From the NCBI GenBank assembly GCA_021846515.1, contig JAJZWU010000001.1, positions 1 to 64,000 of the forward strand: a stretch of DNA of 64,000 nt, in the 5' to 3' direction. Numbering within the stretch: the stretch's first letter is position 1; each line of letters starts with the position of its first letter. Shown here piece by piece: positions 36,644 to 45,660 of this stretch. The notes below the pieces were generated by a model. The model did not search any database. It saw only the letters and a list, made by a program, of their open reading frames with translations, and was not told where the DNA came from. This DNA is from Actinomycetes bacterium (lineage in GTDB: Bacteria; Actinomycetota; Acidimicrobiia; Acidimicrobiales; JAMCPL01). Made by a program: the position numbers and the translations under genes.

Positions 36644-37896
36644 TCGAGAACTGGAATAAACCTACGCCTGCTCAATCTGCTTTTGCCGAACCGCTGTTTA
36701 ATAGGGTAGGAAAACCCATAAGACCTTCACCTGTCAAAACAGCCACATCCACACAACTCCCATATGCTGGAGTAGCTACGTCCGTACGACCCTTGCCTGG
36801 CAAAGAGGGGCTATCCGAGAACCTTGCGGGATTAAAGGTCGCGACATTAGCCGGAGGAGTGGGTGGAGCCAAAATGATACAAGGCATAGTCAATGCAATA
36901 GAATCTTCAAATGTGACCGCCATAGTAAACACCGGCGATGACACAGTCCTCCATGGACTATGCATAAGCCCTGATTTAGATACTGTCACCTATACCCTAG
37001 CCGGCATAATAGACCGAGAGAAAGGTTGGGGATTGACCGATGAATCTTGGACGGTAATGGATACTCTAGCCGAGTTCAATGGAGAAACCTGGTTCCGCCT
37101 GGGAGATAAGGACATCGCCCTACATATGTTTCGAACAGATATGTTGAACCGGGGAGCTACTTTATCCGAGATTACCTCTACTCTATGCAATCATTTCGGC
37201 ATAACCGCACATATACTTCCAATGTCAGACAAACCAGTCAGCACTATGTTAACCCTGATGGACAGCGAAGAGGAGATTGGCTTTCAGGAGTACTTCGTAA
37301 AGTTGTCACACGCGGTACCAGTAAGTAGGATACGTTATTCTGGAGCAGAAGCTTCCGTGGCTGCTCCCGGCGTAATAGAAGCACTTACATCTGCTGACGT
37401 TATAGTAATCTGTCCCTCCAACCCATTTCTGTCTATCCTCCCAATCCTCTCTGTACCCGATATATCTACACTGCTCCCCTCTCCCTTCTACGGGACAGAT
37501 TCAGGTCAAATCTACTCACCCAATGCAGGATCGCTCATAGAAGAATCCACACCCACCAATCAGCACCATATTAATCCAGCAATAAGGGCAAAGACCGTAG
37601 CCGTATCTCCGGTAATAGCCGGTAAAGCACTCAGAGGTCCTGCCGACAGGCTTCTTGGCGAGATGGGATTAGAGCCGACAGCGGTAGGCGTTGCAAGAAT
37701 ATACAAAGATATAGCCTCTGTATTCATAATAGATAGCCAGGACATAAAGCTGAAAGAGGAGATTGAAGCTATGGGAATGACCTGCCTGGTTGCAAATACG
37801 ATCATGGAGGGCATTGAATCATCTCGTAACCTTGCAATTGAGACAATCAGGGCTGCCATCCAGGCAAAATCGAGTACCATTCATTACAACGAGTAA
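36640..37896 (+). CDS. cofD: 2-phospho-L-lactate transferase (CofD/FbiA), F420 biosynthesis
   Basis: This enzyme joins the lactyl- or enolpyruvyl-phosphate side chain to Fo to form (dehydro-)F420-0. The core begins with VATLAGGVGGAKMIQGI, followed by VNTGDDTVLHGLCISPDLDT, WGLTDESW, RLGDKDIALHMFRT, VICPSNPFLSILPIL and SPVIAGKALRGPA, all typical of CofD. At 418 residues it is about 90 longer than usual. A hydrophilic extension of about 62 residues precedes the core, and an insertion (around GTDSGQIYSPNAGSL) lies near residue 290. The TTG start overlaps the previous stop. cofE follows after 5 bp. Confidence 0.94.
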   Translation: MIENWNKPTPAQSAFAEPLFNRVGKPIRPSPVKTATSTQLPYAGVATSVRPLPGKEGLSENLAGLKVATLAGGVGGAKMIQGIVNAIESSNVTAIVNTGDDTVLHGLCISPDLDTVTYTLAGIIDREKGWGLTDESWTVMDTLAEFNGETWFRLGDKDIALHMFRTDMLNRGATLSEITSTLCNHFGITAHILPMSDKPVSTMLTLMDSEEEIGFQEYFVKLSHAVPVSRIRYSGAEASVAAPGVIEALTSADVIVICPSNPFLSILPILSVPDISTLLPSPFYGTDSGQIYSPNAGSLIEESTPTNQHHINPAIRAKTVAVSPVIAGKALRGPADRLLGEMGLEPTAVGVARIYKDIASVFIIDSQDIKLKEEIEAMGMTCLVANTIMEGIESSRNLAIETIRAAIQAKSSTIHYNE

Positions 37897-37901
37897 ATCT
37901 C

Positions 37902-38765
37902 ATGAGAAAAGAATCAGCACAAGCTACAGCCAAACAGACGACAGAAGAGGTCGGCAATTCGCAGATCGGTAATTCGCACATAGACAGTACACAGGTCGTC
38001 AATCTACAGAGAGACTCCTCTACCGGCAATTCCCCTATAGGCAACACCGAAGAGTACGCAAACACTACCACCGGTCTATCAATACTGCCGGCAGCAGGCA
38101 TAGGAGAAGTTACTGCCGGCTGCGACCTGGCCGACCTGATAGTGCAACACTGTCACCTGGAAGATTTTGATGTGCTAGTAGTAACACAAAAGGTCGTATC
38201 AAAAGCGGAAGGGAGAGTAGTGGGTATAGACCCCACCGATCCCGATGCCAAGCGAAAGCTGGTGGAATCCGAATCTCGTAGAATACTGCGCAGAAGAGGG
38301 GACCTGATTATCTCAGAGACATATCATGGCTTTGTATGCGCTAGTGCGGGTGTCGATCTCTCAAACATAGAAGAGGGTTATGCCGTGCTGCTGCCCATAG
38401 ACCCAGACCGCTCAGCTCGCCGTATCCGAGACCGGATAAAAGCTATTAACGGTAAACAAGTGGGAGTCATTATATCCGATACCTTTGGCAGGACGTGGCG
38501 AACCGGACTTACCGATATAGCCATAGGTTGCGCAGGCATAGCCGCAATAGTCGATTTGAAGGGGACCACAGATGCAAATGGGCGCATCTTGAACGCCACG
38601 GAGGTATGCATAGTAGATGAGCTGGCATCAGCAGCCGAGCTCGTCATGGGAAAGTCCTCCGGCATCCCAGCAGCCATCATACGAGGACTACCGCATACGA
38701 TATTTAGAGATTCTTCGGTAAAAGAGGAGGTAATCAGGCATCCTTCCGGAGATCTATTTCGCTAA
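37902..38765 (+). CDS. cofE: Coenzyme F420-0:L-glutamate ligase (CofE)
   Basis: This enzyme adds gamma-linked glutamates to F420-0, using GTP. Motifs are LVVTQKVVSKAEGR, ISETYHGFVCASAGVDLSN, LPIDPDRSARRIRD and VIISDTFGRTWRTGLTDIAIGCAG. The protein ends after the ligase domain (287 aa), so it lacks the FMN-binding reductase domain that mycobacterial FbiB carries. The first 45 residues are an Asn/Ser/Thr-rich extension with repeats of the type GNSxIGN. It lies 5 bp after cofD. Confidence 0.94.
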   Translation: MRKESAQATAKQTTEEVGNSQIGNSHIDSTQVVNLQRDSSTGNSPIGNTEEYANTTTGLSILPAAGIGEVTAGCDLADLIVQHCHLEDFDVLVVTQKVVSKAEGRVVGIDPTDPDAKRKLVESESRRILRRRGDLIISETYHGFVCASAGVDLSNIEEGYAVLLPIDPDRSARRIRDRIKAINGKQVGVIISDTFGRTWRTGLTDIAIGCAGIAAIVDLKGTTDANGRILNATEVCIVDELASAAELVMGKSSGIPAAIIRGLPHTIFRDSSVKEEVIRHPSGDLFR

Positions 38766-38902
38766 GTAGGCCGCTTAGGCAATGCACTTCGCCTGTTTCT
38801 ATCCTTGAAAGTTAACCGGCCTTCCAAGCAGCTTTGCGTATAGATTCAGGTGAATACCATCACACTATTTGCGGGACGCTACACTAGAATTGTGAATATA
38901 GT

Positions 38903-41332
38903 ATGATATTCCAAGATAAGATAACGAGGCGAAAGTTCCTTATCTCCGGAGGCGCGGTAGTAGCAGCAGGTGCGGTAGGAGTAGCTGCATACGAAGCTGC
39001 CTCTGGATCGCATTCTCCTACAACAAGGGCAACCGTAGGTAACTTTGAAGTATGGCTGGAGGAGACAACCGGCACATCCGCCTCAAGCACATCTAAAGGT
39101 GCAGCCAGCAGAAAGGGCTCTACACCTGCTTCGCAGAAAGGCAGCATGGTGCTGCGGGCGGCACATAAGGATAACCCGAGCTTAATATTGTTTGAGACTG
39201 CAGCAGATGGAAACTTTCTTCAGGCGCTGGAAGGGGAGGCAACCTATCTTGATGAGAGTGGCGGCAGCTTCTATGTAAGCGCCACAACAGTATCTGCTAC
39301 CGCTACGGTACTTGTGGACGGCATCTATCCCGGAAAATCCCAGGGAACAATCATTATCAAAGGCATACTGACGGCCGGAGGCAACGGCAATAGTAGAGGC
39401 GATGGACTGCCTAGAAATACTGGCCAAAGCGGAGGAAACGGGGGCGTGGCAGAGACGGGGAACAAGACCGAGAGTGGAAGCATGGCAGGCAGCCCGAACC
39501 GCGATGTCCCATTCGATATTGAAGTATCAGAGCCAGCAACCGACCAGCTACGATTTGCAGTGACCCTTCAAGAACCGGATGGCTTAAAATACACCAGATT
39601 GGCACTCATATGCTCGTCTACACCCGATGAGGCAATTTTCGGCTTCGGCGAACAGCTGACCTACTGCAATATGAAAGGACAGACTATTCCAATCATATCG
39701 CAGGAACATGGAATCGGTAGAGGACTACCCGGTATCAGCAAAGCTGTCGACGACTTTCTTCCAGGCGCGGCAGGCACCCCTGTATCCACCGAAACGGCAT
39801 CCAGCTATTACATGACATCCAGAGGGAGATCGCTTGCTCTAGAGGGTACATGGTACGCCGCCGTTGATCTACGGCAAGGCGATACGATCAGGATAGATCA
39901 ATACTCCACAGAGCTTGCCTGGAGGGTGTTTGCCGGTGCCAGCCCTCTACAGGTGCTGACAACAGCCACATCCTATCTGGGCAGACTACGCCCCCTCCCC
40001 TCCTGGACACAGCAGGGAGTTATTCTGGGGATGGAAGGTGGAACCTCAGTCGCATTGCAGGCGATAGCAACGGCTGAGAACAACGGAATACCCCTTGCGG
40101 GATTATGGCTACAGGACTGGGAGGGATCAAGGACGTCTATTATAGGGACTCAGCTATGGTGGAACTGGGAGTTGGACACCACACTCTATCCAAATTGGAG
40201 TTCCATAACCAGTAGGCTAAGCAACCAGGGGGCCAAAGTGCTCACCTACATCAATCCCTACCTCTGTGCAGAGCCTGGCCATAACAGTCTCTACCTGGAG
40301 GCAAAGTCAAAAGGATACCTGGTATTGAATAGTGACGGCAGTCCTTACTATATAGCCAACTCTGATTTGCCGACAGGTGTGGTCGACATCTCCAATCCCC
40401 GGGCTCGCGAATGGCTTAAGGGCGTCATATTGGATATGGTGCACAGTACTGGAGCGTATGGGTGGATGGCTGACTTTGGAGAGGGACTGCCCATGGAAGG
40501 AGTGCGCATACATTCAGGCAATCCGGCTGAATTTCATAATGAGTATCCGGTTGTATGGGCCGAGGTAAATCGTGATGCAATAAATTCGTTGCCGGACTCT
40601 GCCGAGTACCTGCCATTCAATAGGTCGGGGTTCACCAGCAGTCCCGGTCACATGAGCCTGGGATGGCTCGGAGACCAGCTGCAATCCTGGGATGGCTACG
40701 ATGGGATAAAAACTGCAGTTACAGGCATGCTCTCAGGAGGCATGTCCGGTTTCTCGTTTCTGCACTCCGACATAGGTGGATACGACTCATTGCCTCCGCT
40801 GCTTGGAGGAACCAAGAGATTGTTCACCAGGACACCGGAGTTGCTTATGCGCTGGATGGAACTTGGTGCACTTTCGCCTGTCATGAGAACCCACGAAGGT
40901 CTGGCGCCAGCGCAAAACATCCAATGGAACTCATCGCAGGAGCTAATAGACCAGCTAAAGCAGTGTGTCAAAATATATCTCGCCTGGCGAGATTATAGAG
41001 AGACGCTTATAAAAGAAGCAGTAGCCAACGGGTGGCCTGTAACCAGGCACTTATTCCTGCATTATCCCGGTGACCCCAATACCTACGGTCTGAGATATCA
41101 GTACCTGCTTGGGAGTGACCTCCTTGCCGCTCCTGCACTGGATCCGGGTATCACTTCTGTTAAGGCATATCTACCAGCTGGTAAATGGGAGCTGCTATGG
41201 ACAGGCGAGACCTTTGGATCCACCGCCCAAGGCGGCTGGTATGATATTCCAGCCCCTATTGGAAGACCTGCACTTCTCGGAAAGGCAGGATCTGCCATCT
41301 CTGCTCAAATAGCCCAAGCACTGGCCACGTAG
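38903..41332 (+). CDS. Tat-exported glycoside hydrolase family 31, YihQ-like
   Basis: This secreted or membrane-anchored alpha-glycosidase has a twin-arginine signal TRRKFLISGGAVVAAGAVGV. After a low-complexity N-terminal part (to about residue 210) comes the GH31 barrel. It matches sulfoquinovosidase YihQ over hundreds of residues: nucleophile Asp524 in WMADFGEGLP, acid/base Asp591 in GWLGDQLQSW, then HSDIGGY, PVMRTHEG and YLLGSDLLAAP. Of the YihQ sulfonate-site residues as I recall them, the Gln (404), Trp (420) and Tyr (in DIGGY) are kept, but Arg301 is replaced by Gln417. The true substrate is therefore open: sulfoquinovoside or another alpha-glucoside. A -10-like TAGAAT ends 12 bp before the ATG. 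Confidence 0.9.
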   Translation: MIFQDKITRRKFLISGGAVVAAGAVGVAAYEAASGSHSPTTRATVGNFEVWLEETTGTSASSTSKGAASRKGSTPASQKGSMVLRAAHKDNPSLILFETAADGNFLQALEGEATYLDESGGSFYVSATTVSATATVLVDGIYPGKSQGTIIIKGILTAGGNGNSRGDGLPRNTGQSGGNGGVAETGNKTESGSMAGSPNRDVPFDIEVSEPATDQLRFAVTLQEPDGLKYTRLALICSSTPDEAIFGFGEQLTYCNMKGQTIPIISQEHGIGRGLPGISKAVDDFLPGAAGTPVSTETASSYYMTSRGRSLALEGTWYAAVDLRQGDTIRIDQYSTELAWRVFAGASPLQVLTTATSYLGRLRPLPSWTQQGVILGMEGGTSVALQAIATAENNGIPLAGLWLQDWEGSRTSIIGTQLWWNWELDTTLYPNWSSITSRLSNQGAKVLTYINPYLCAEPGHNSLYLEAKSKGYLVLNSDGSPYYIANSDLPTGVVDISNPRAREWLKGVILDMVHSTGAYGWMADFGEGLPMEGVRIHSGNPAEFHNEYPVVWAEVNRDAINSLPDSAEYLPFNRSGFTSSPGHMSLGWLGDQLQSWDGYDGIKTAVTGMLSGGMSGFSFLHSDIGGYDSLPPLLGGTKRLFTRTPELLMRWMELGALSPVMRTHEGLAPAQNIQWNSSQELIDQLKQCVKIYLAWRDYRETLIKEAVANGWPVTRHLFLHYPGDPNTYGLRYQYLLGSDLLAAPALDPGITSVKAYLPAGKWELLWTGETFGSTAQGGWYDIPAPIGRPALLGKAGSAISAQIAQALAT

Positions 41333-41438
41333 ATAATCTTGCGCTACAACGCTGACGACTTTATTGGACTGGAACCATTTATCGAAATCGTGACTGTTTA
41401 AGCAATTTCGGGTCATTTGGCACCCTGAACGACCACTC

Positions 41439-42368
41439 TTAACCGTTCATGCGCTTAACATAAGCCACCGCCTCCAGAAAACCTTCCGCGTCCGGAGGAG
41501 CGCCTGGAGCAAGTACCATACCTCTCACATGCCGCGCCAGACCTTCTCCCCATGCAGTACGGGCCTGCATATCGAGCGACCAGCGGCGCTTCAAAAACTC
41601 CTCTACCAGCCGTAGTTCCTGCGGATGCAAACCGGTAATGTCCCAGCCGTAGGGTAGATACGGCCGTAGGGGGGGCTGCTGTGGCCGAAAAGACTGCAAT
41701 TGTTGCGGATCTTGTAATGGCTGCGGGAACTGTGCGGGGGGCTGCATGGGGATGGAGGGCCGCATTGAAGACACGGTAGACATGGGCTCCGTTGGCGCCA
41801 TCCCGGATGCTGCAGACATGGTGGCAATGCCCGTCATAAGAGCGTTTCTGTCTCCAGGACGGTCACGAATTACGATGGTTCCGGCAGCCATATCTCCCAA
41901 GCGCTGATGGCGCTTGGCGACAAAGATCAACACCAAGCCGACCAGGTAAGTTGGCGGAGGAAAGGAATCCACAATCCGTAGCAGATTGCGTAACAGGCTT
42001 GTTCGAAATCCTACGGCGCCACCATCCAAACGTACGACCCGCAAGCCCATTATTCGCTTGCCGGGGCTACGCCCTCCCCCAAATGCCTCGAACAGGACAA
42101 AGTACCCAAAGTACACAAGGAACATGTATACGTAGATGGCCGCTTCGATGACATAGCCAATCGTGTCAGCAGCACCACCAAAATGACCATCTGATACGGT
42201 CAAACCCAGAATTGTCGCAGCAACCAGTACAACAACAATGGCTACTGTTATAATAATAAAATCGATCACAAAAGCGAGCACGCGCGAGCCTATACCGGCA
42301 AGAATCAGGTACATTGACACTCCCTCGGGCGTCTGTATGACATAATGTTCTTCGAGTGGTACTACCAT
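41439..42368 (-). CDS. RDD-family membrane protein
   Basis: This 309-residue protein has the RDD core: TPEGVSMYLILAGIGSRVLAFVIDFIIIT (Arg and Asp of the motif), a second helix pair, and FGGGRSPGKRIMGLRVVRLDGG. The second half is a Pro/Gln/Met-rich linker, then a short helical domain (VEEFLKRRWSLDMQARTAW). RDD genes next to SpoIIM and MoxR are common in actinobacteria; the role may be in cell envelope or membrane homeostasis, but it is not established. The start codon overlaps that of the divergent spoIIM-like gene through CATG. Confidence 0.9.
   Translation of the reverse strand: MVVPLEEHYVIQTPEGVSMYLILAGIGSRVLAFVIDFIIITVAIVVVLVAATILGLTVSDGHFGGAADTIGYVIEAAIYVYMFLVYFGYFVLFEAFGGGRSPGKRIMGLRVVRLDGGAVGFRTSLLRNLLRIVDSFPPPTYLVGLVLIFVAKRHQRLGDMAAGTIVIRDRPGDRNALMTGIATMSAASGMAPTEPMSTVSSMRPSIPMQPPAQFPQPLQDPQQLQSFRPQQPPLRPYLPYGWDITGLHPQELRLVEEFLKRRWSLDMQARTAWGEGLARHVRGMVLAPGAPPDAEGFLEAVAYVKRMNG
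42314..42346 (+). promoter_or_regulatory. Possible promoter of the SpoIIM-like gene inside the RDD coding start
   Basis: A perfect TTGACA (42314-42319) lies 16 bp from TATGAC (42336-42341) and 21 bp from CATAAT (42341-42346). It lies within the first codons of the RDD gene because the two genes start head to head. Either -10 would put transcription about 15-20 bp before the ATG at 42367. Confidence 0.4.
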
Positions 42369-43350
42369 GAGAATAGACTATTTCATTAACGAACGTTCTG
42401 CTCGCTGGACAGAACTACAGAAGCTTGTATCAGACTGCCATGGGAAAGTCACCCGTCTCAGTCCGTCAAAAATGCTGAGACTTGGACGGCTATACCGCTC
42501 CGTATCCGCCGACCTTGCCCTTGCGCGCAGAGAATTCCCTGACGCTCCGCTTACCCGCCAGCTTACTTTGCTGGTCGCCAAGACTCATGGCATTGTATAC
42601 GGTAGCCCCAGCAGGCAGGGATCATTCCGCAATTTCGTATCACGACGATTCTGGCAATCTGTGCTGGAGGGTGGATGGATGCTGATATTGTCAGTGGGGT
42701 TACTCGTCGCTTTCTCAGGAATTGGCTTCCTGTGGGCGAAAACAGACCCTTCTCAGGCCATGTCGTTCCTGTCGATACACATATCAGCTCATCCTGGCCA
42801 TGGTGGGATGGTTGGCCTGCCCGTACCGGCAAGAGCCCCTCTTGCCACAGAGATATTCACCAACAACATTTACGTAGCCTTTACGGCACTGGCAGGTGGC
42901 ATGACCATGGGTATATTGACAGTCATCGTGCTGGCTTACAACGGCGCCATGCTCGGCATAGTAGCCTCCACGCTCATACGCGAAGGTTATGGCGGAGAGC
43001 TGATACGGCTGATCGCTCCACATGGATTCCTGGAGCTGTCCTGTATCGTAGTAGCAGCTTCGACAGGTTTCCGCCTGGCTCAGGCGATCGTACAACCTGG
43101 TGACATGCCCAGGCTAAAGTCTCTGCAAACCACCGGACCGCTTGTAATCGACACGGTATTGGGAGTAGCCTGCCTATTGGTCATATCTGGACTGGTGGAA
43201 GGCTTCATCACCCCTGAGAACCTCCCTGTTGGGGTATCACTTGCTATCGGAATAACTCTTGCCGCGATCTTCTGGATACTGGTCGCCGTCCGGGGAAGAG
43301 CAACCAATACACCAGTGGATATATCAGCAGCCTCCACTGTAACGCGATAA
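42367..43350 (+). CDS. SpoIIM-like (DUF95) membrane protein
   Basis: This 327-residue integral membrane protein of the stage II sporulation protein M family has a cytoplasmic N-terminal helical part (RWTELQKLVSDC, LYRSVSADLALARREFP). Its first membrane helix is WMLILSVGLLVAFSGIGFLWA. The family motif FTNNIYVAFTALAGGMTMGILTV and PHGFLELSCIVVAASTGFRLA follow. No other sporulation gene is present; in actinobacteria this family belongs to the MoxR cluster rather than to endospore formation. Its ATG shares two bases with the divergent RDD start. Confidence 0.9.
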   Translation: MRIDYFINERSARWTELQKLVSDCHGKVTRLSPSKMLRLGRLYRSVSADLALARREFPDAPLTRQLTLLVAKTHGIVYGSPSRQGSFRNFVSRRFWQSVLEGGWMLILSVGLLVAFSGIGFLWAKTDPSQAMSFLSIHISAHPGHGGMVGLPVPARAPLATEIFTNNIYVAFTALAGGMTMGILTVIVLAYNGAMLGIVASTLIREGYGGELIRLIAPHGFLELSCIVVAASTGFRLAQAIVQPGDMPRLKSLQTTGPLVIDTVLGVACLLVISGLVEGFITPENLPVGVSLAIGITLAAIFWILVAVRGRATNTPVDISAASTVTR

Positions 43351-43360
43351 TATCTCGTAT

Positions 43361-44839
43361 ATGGCTAACGGTTCATCATGGCTCAGACCTTACTCGGCTG
43401 GAGAAATCATAGATATATCATTCAAGTTGTACAGATCCATGTTCGGCCAGATGATAAAAGCCGTAGCAGTAGTCGCAGTTCCCGCAGCCATACTGGAAGG
43501 ACTACTGACGATGTCTGCACTGCCCCATGGCTTTTTCAGCCACGGGTTGGCAGGGTTCAGCTCATCATCTGTTGCAGGCGCTGGGATATCCACCACCGCA
43601 TCATCATCCAATCTCCAACAGGTGGCTTCACTTATAAACGACATACTGGGTATTGCAGTAAGCGGGATCGCTTCCGCAGCCTGCTTCAAACTCGTGGCCG
43701 ACGCTTACCTGTCAGTACAGCCAAACTGGCGAGCCAGCATATCTTTCGGCCTTAAGCGCCTTCACTCTGTGCTGTGGGTAACCCTGGAATCCACGGTGAT
43801 ACCATTTATACCCTTGATCGCCGTAATACTGGGGGCTATTGTAATCGGCTCCAGATCGCTCCTGGCCGGGGTGATTATAGGAGTTGTACTAGGTCTGTTC
43901 TCTCTGGCGATAGTCGTGTGGCTATGGGTGGGATGGCGTTTCAACGTCATCTCGTTGATAGTAGAGGGAGTAAAAGGCAGGCATGCGCTGGGACGATCAC
44001 TATTTCTGGTGCAGGGACGGTGGTGGCCGACATTTGGCATCCAGCTATTGATGCAGCTTATAGTCGGAATTATCGGAGGGGTAATAAGCGTGCCGCTTGG
44101 CTTGGGCGGAATAGTAATACTTGCGCGTGGCTACACCGCTGCTGGCCTGCTGCTCGTGATGATTGGATCAGTAATCAGCAACGTGCTGTTGATGCCTCTA
44201 TTGGCATCTATGCTGGCGGTACTCTATTTCGACCTTCGTGTCCGCAAAGAGGGACTGGATCTCGCCATAATGGCTCGAGAGCTTGAAATGGGAGATATTG
44301 GAGGTTTTGCGATGGCAGGAGTCCCGGGATTCGCCCCCAAGCGTGCATACGCTCAATATCCATACCCTCAAGGTGTTTATACGCAGCAATACCCGTATCC
44401 CCAGCAACCCGGTCAACAATACCCGCAATACCCGTATCCCCAGGGTAATTACCCTCAGCAACCCTACCCCCAACAACAGCAGTATCCTCATGACCCCTAC
44501 CAGCAGGGCAGCTACCCCCCGTACCAGCAGTCTCCCGATCCGCAGTACTCCTACCCGCAGTATCCGCAGTATCCTCAGCAGTACTCCCCCGAAGGCGTTG
44601 CGCAGCAAGCGCCGACCGGCTATTTCAATCCGCTATCCGATAACCCCTCCAGTTACCTTCCCCCGGCACCCGGCAGTTACCCGCCACCTTCCGGTAATTA
44701 CCCACCGCCCGCCGGCAGCTACCCGCCACCTTCCGGCTACCCCGGCCAGACAATACCCAATGCACCCAACACCCCACAGCCGCCGCCCACGCACGAAGAT
44801 ACCTGGCCGGAACAGCTACCGCCTTCCGGTCACACGTAA
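43361..44839 (+). CDS. Polytopic membrane protein with Pro/Gln/Tyr-rich cytoplasmic tail
   Basis: This 492-residue protein starts with RPYSAGEIIDISFKLYRSMFG, typical of the N-terminal amphipathic region of the glycerophosphodiesterase-like membrane domain family. About six hydrophobic helices extend to residue 295. From about 325 to the end the sequence is a low-complexity array of PYPQ, QQYPQYP and SYPPP units. Such tails are common in actinobacterial membrane proteins and may bind partners or phase-separate; that is inference. It sits within the MoxR cluster, 10 bp after the SpoIIM gene and 2 bp before a DUF4129 gene. Confidence 0.82.
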   Translation: MANGSSWLRPYSAGEIIDISFKLYRSMFGQMIKAVAVVAVPAAILEGLLTMSALPHGFFSHGLAGFSSSSVAGAGISTTASSSNLQQVASLINDILGIAVSGIASAACFKLVADAYLSVQPNWRASISFGLKRLHSVLWVTLESTVIPFIPLIAVILGAIVIGSRSLLAGVIIGVVLGLFSLAIVVWLWVGWRFNVISLIVEGVKGRHALGRSLFLVQGRWWPTFGIQLLMQLIVGIIGGVISVPLGLGGIVILARGYTAAGLLLVMIGSVISNVLLMPLLASMLAVLYFDLRVRKEGLDLAIMARELEMGDIGGFAMAGVPGFAPKRAYAQYPYPQGVYTQQYPYPQQPGQQYPQYPYPQGNYPQQPYPQQQQYPHDPYQQGSYPPYQQSPDPQYSYPQYPQYPQQYSPEGVAQQAPTGYFNPLSDNPSSYLPPAPGSYPPPSGNYPPPAGSYPPPSGYPGQTIPNAPNTPQPPPTHEDTWPEQLPPSGHT

Positions 44840-44841
44840 AG

Positions 44842-45660
44842 ATGAGACCGCCAATACAGGCAACCGTCTTGCTACGCTACATAGCCATTCCCGCCCGAAA
44901 ACTAACCAGCTACGCCCGTAATCAGGTTCGCAGTATCCTCTCCCAGCCTCCATTCCGCCCACGTTCATTACCGAGGCCATTCGCTGGAATATTACACACG
45001 ATAAGTTCGTGGCTGCATGCTATTTTTGCACCACCAGTACACTGGACGCATGACCTGTTTCGGCACATATCCATATCCCTGGGAATTCCGGAAAATGATC
45101 TGTGGTTCATTCTCGCGGCAGTTACGTTTGCAGTCGCTGCCGGTGTCACCACTCTCTATATCCGCCGCGGAGCCAGACTTGGATCAGAGAAGCTGCTCCC
45201 TGGCAAACGCCATGCCGGCATCCCCGGAAATGATCCGGGCAAGCTGAGAAAGATGGCGCAGGAAGCCGAAAACCGCGGCGACTACGCCATGGCTATCCGC
45301 CTGCGCTTTAGCGCTGGTCTTGCAACGCTTGAGCAGATGAGCATTATACATTCGCAGACGGTACACACCAACAACTACATATCAGCAACTATCCACTCTC
45401 CCACCTTCTCCAGACTGGCACAGACATTCGATGAGATCGTATACGGCGGGATGGCTGCATCTCTTTATAATGCTCGCGAAGCAGACACGGGATGGGCAAC
45501 CATACTCCAGGAAGCTCCACCCAGCGACAGTAATGCGCAAGACGATAAGATTGCAGTAGCATATAATGGTCACAACGGGCATAATCACCGTTACCGGCAT
45601 AAGGATCTCACACAGTATAAGAATCCCCCACAGTATAAGGCTCCCCCACGGAACCAATGA
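44842..45660 (+). CDS. DUF4129-domain protein of the MoxR cluster
   Basis: This 272-residue protein has one central membrane helix (LWFILAAVTFAVAAGVTTLYI) and a C-terminal DUF4129-like helical domain: LRKMAQEAENRGDYAMAIRLRF, then FDEIVYGGMAA. An Arg/Pro-rich N-terminal part precedes the helix. DUF4129 proteins are the usual partners of DUF4350, MoxR and DUF58. The His/Asn- and Pro-rich tail is unusual. Its stop overlaps the next start (ATGA). Confidence 0.85.
   Translation: MRPPIQATVLLRYIAIPARKLTSYARNQVRSILSQPPFRPRSLPRPFAGILHTISSWLHAIFAPPVHWTHDLFRHISISLGIPENDLWFILAAVTFAVAAGVTTLYIRRGARLGSEKLLPGKRHAGIPGNDPGKLRKMAQEAENRGDYAMAIRLRFSAGLATLEQMSIIHSQTVHTNNYISATIHSPTFSRLAQTFDEIVYGGMAASLYNAREADTGWATILQEAPPSDSNAQDDKIAVAYNGHNGHNHRYRHKDLTQYKNPPQYKAPPRNQ

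Noticed and set aside
44283-44921. 212-codon plus-strand ORF over the PYPQ region
   Set aside because: It is a frame shadow created by the repetitive Pro/Gln/Tyr codons of the membrane protein at 43361-44839.
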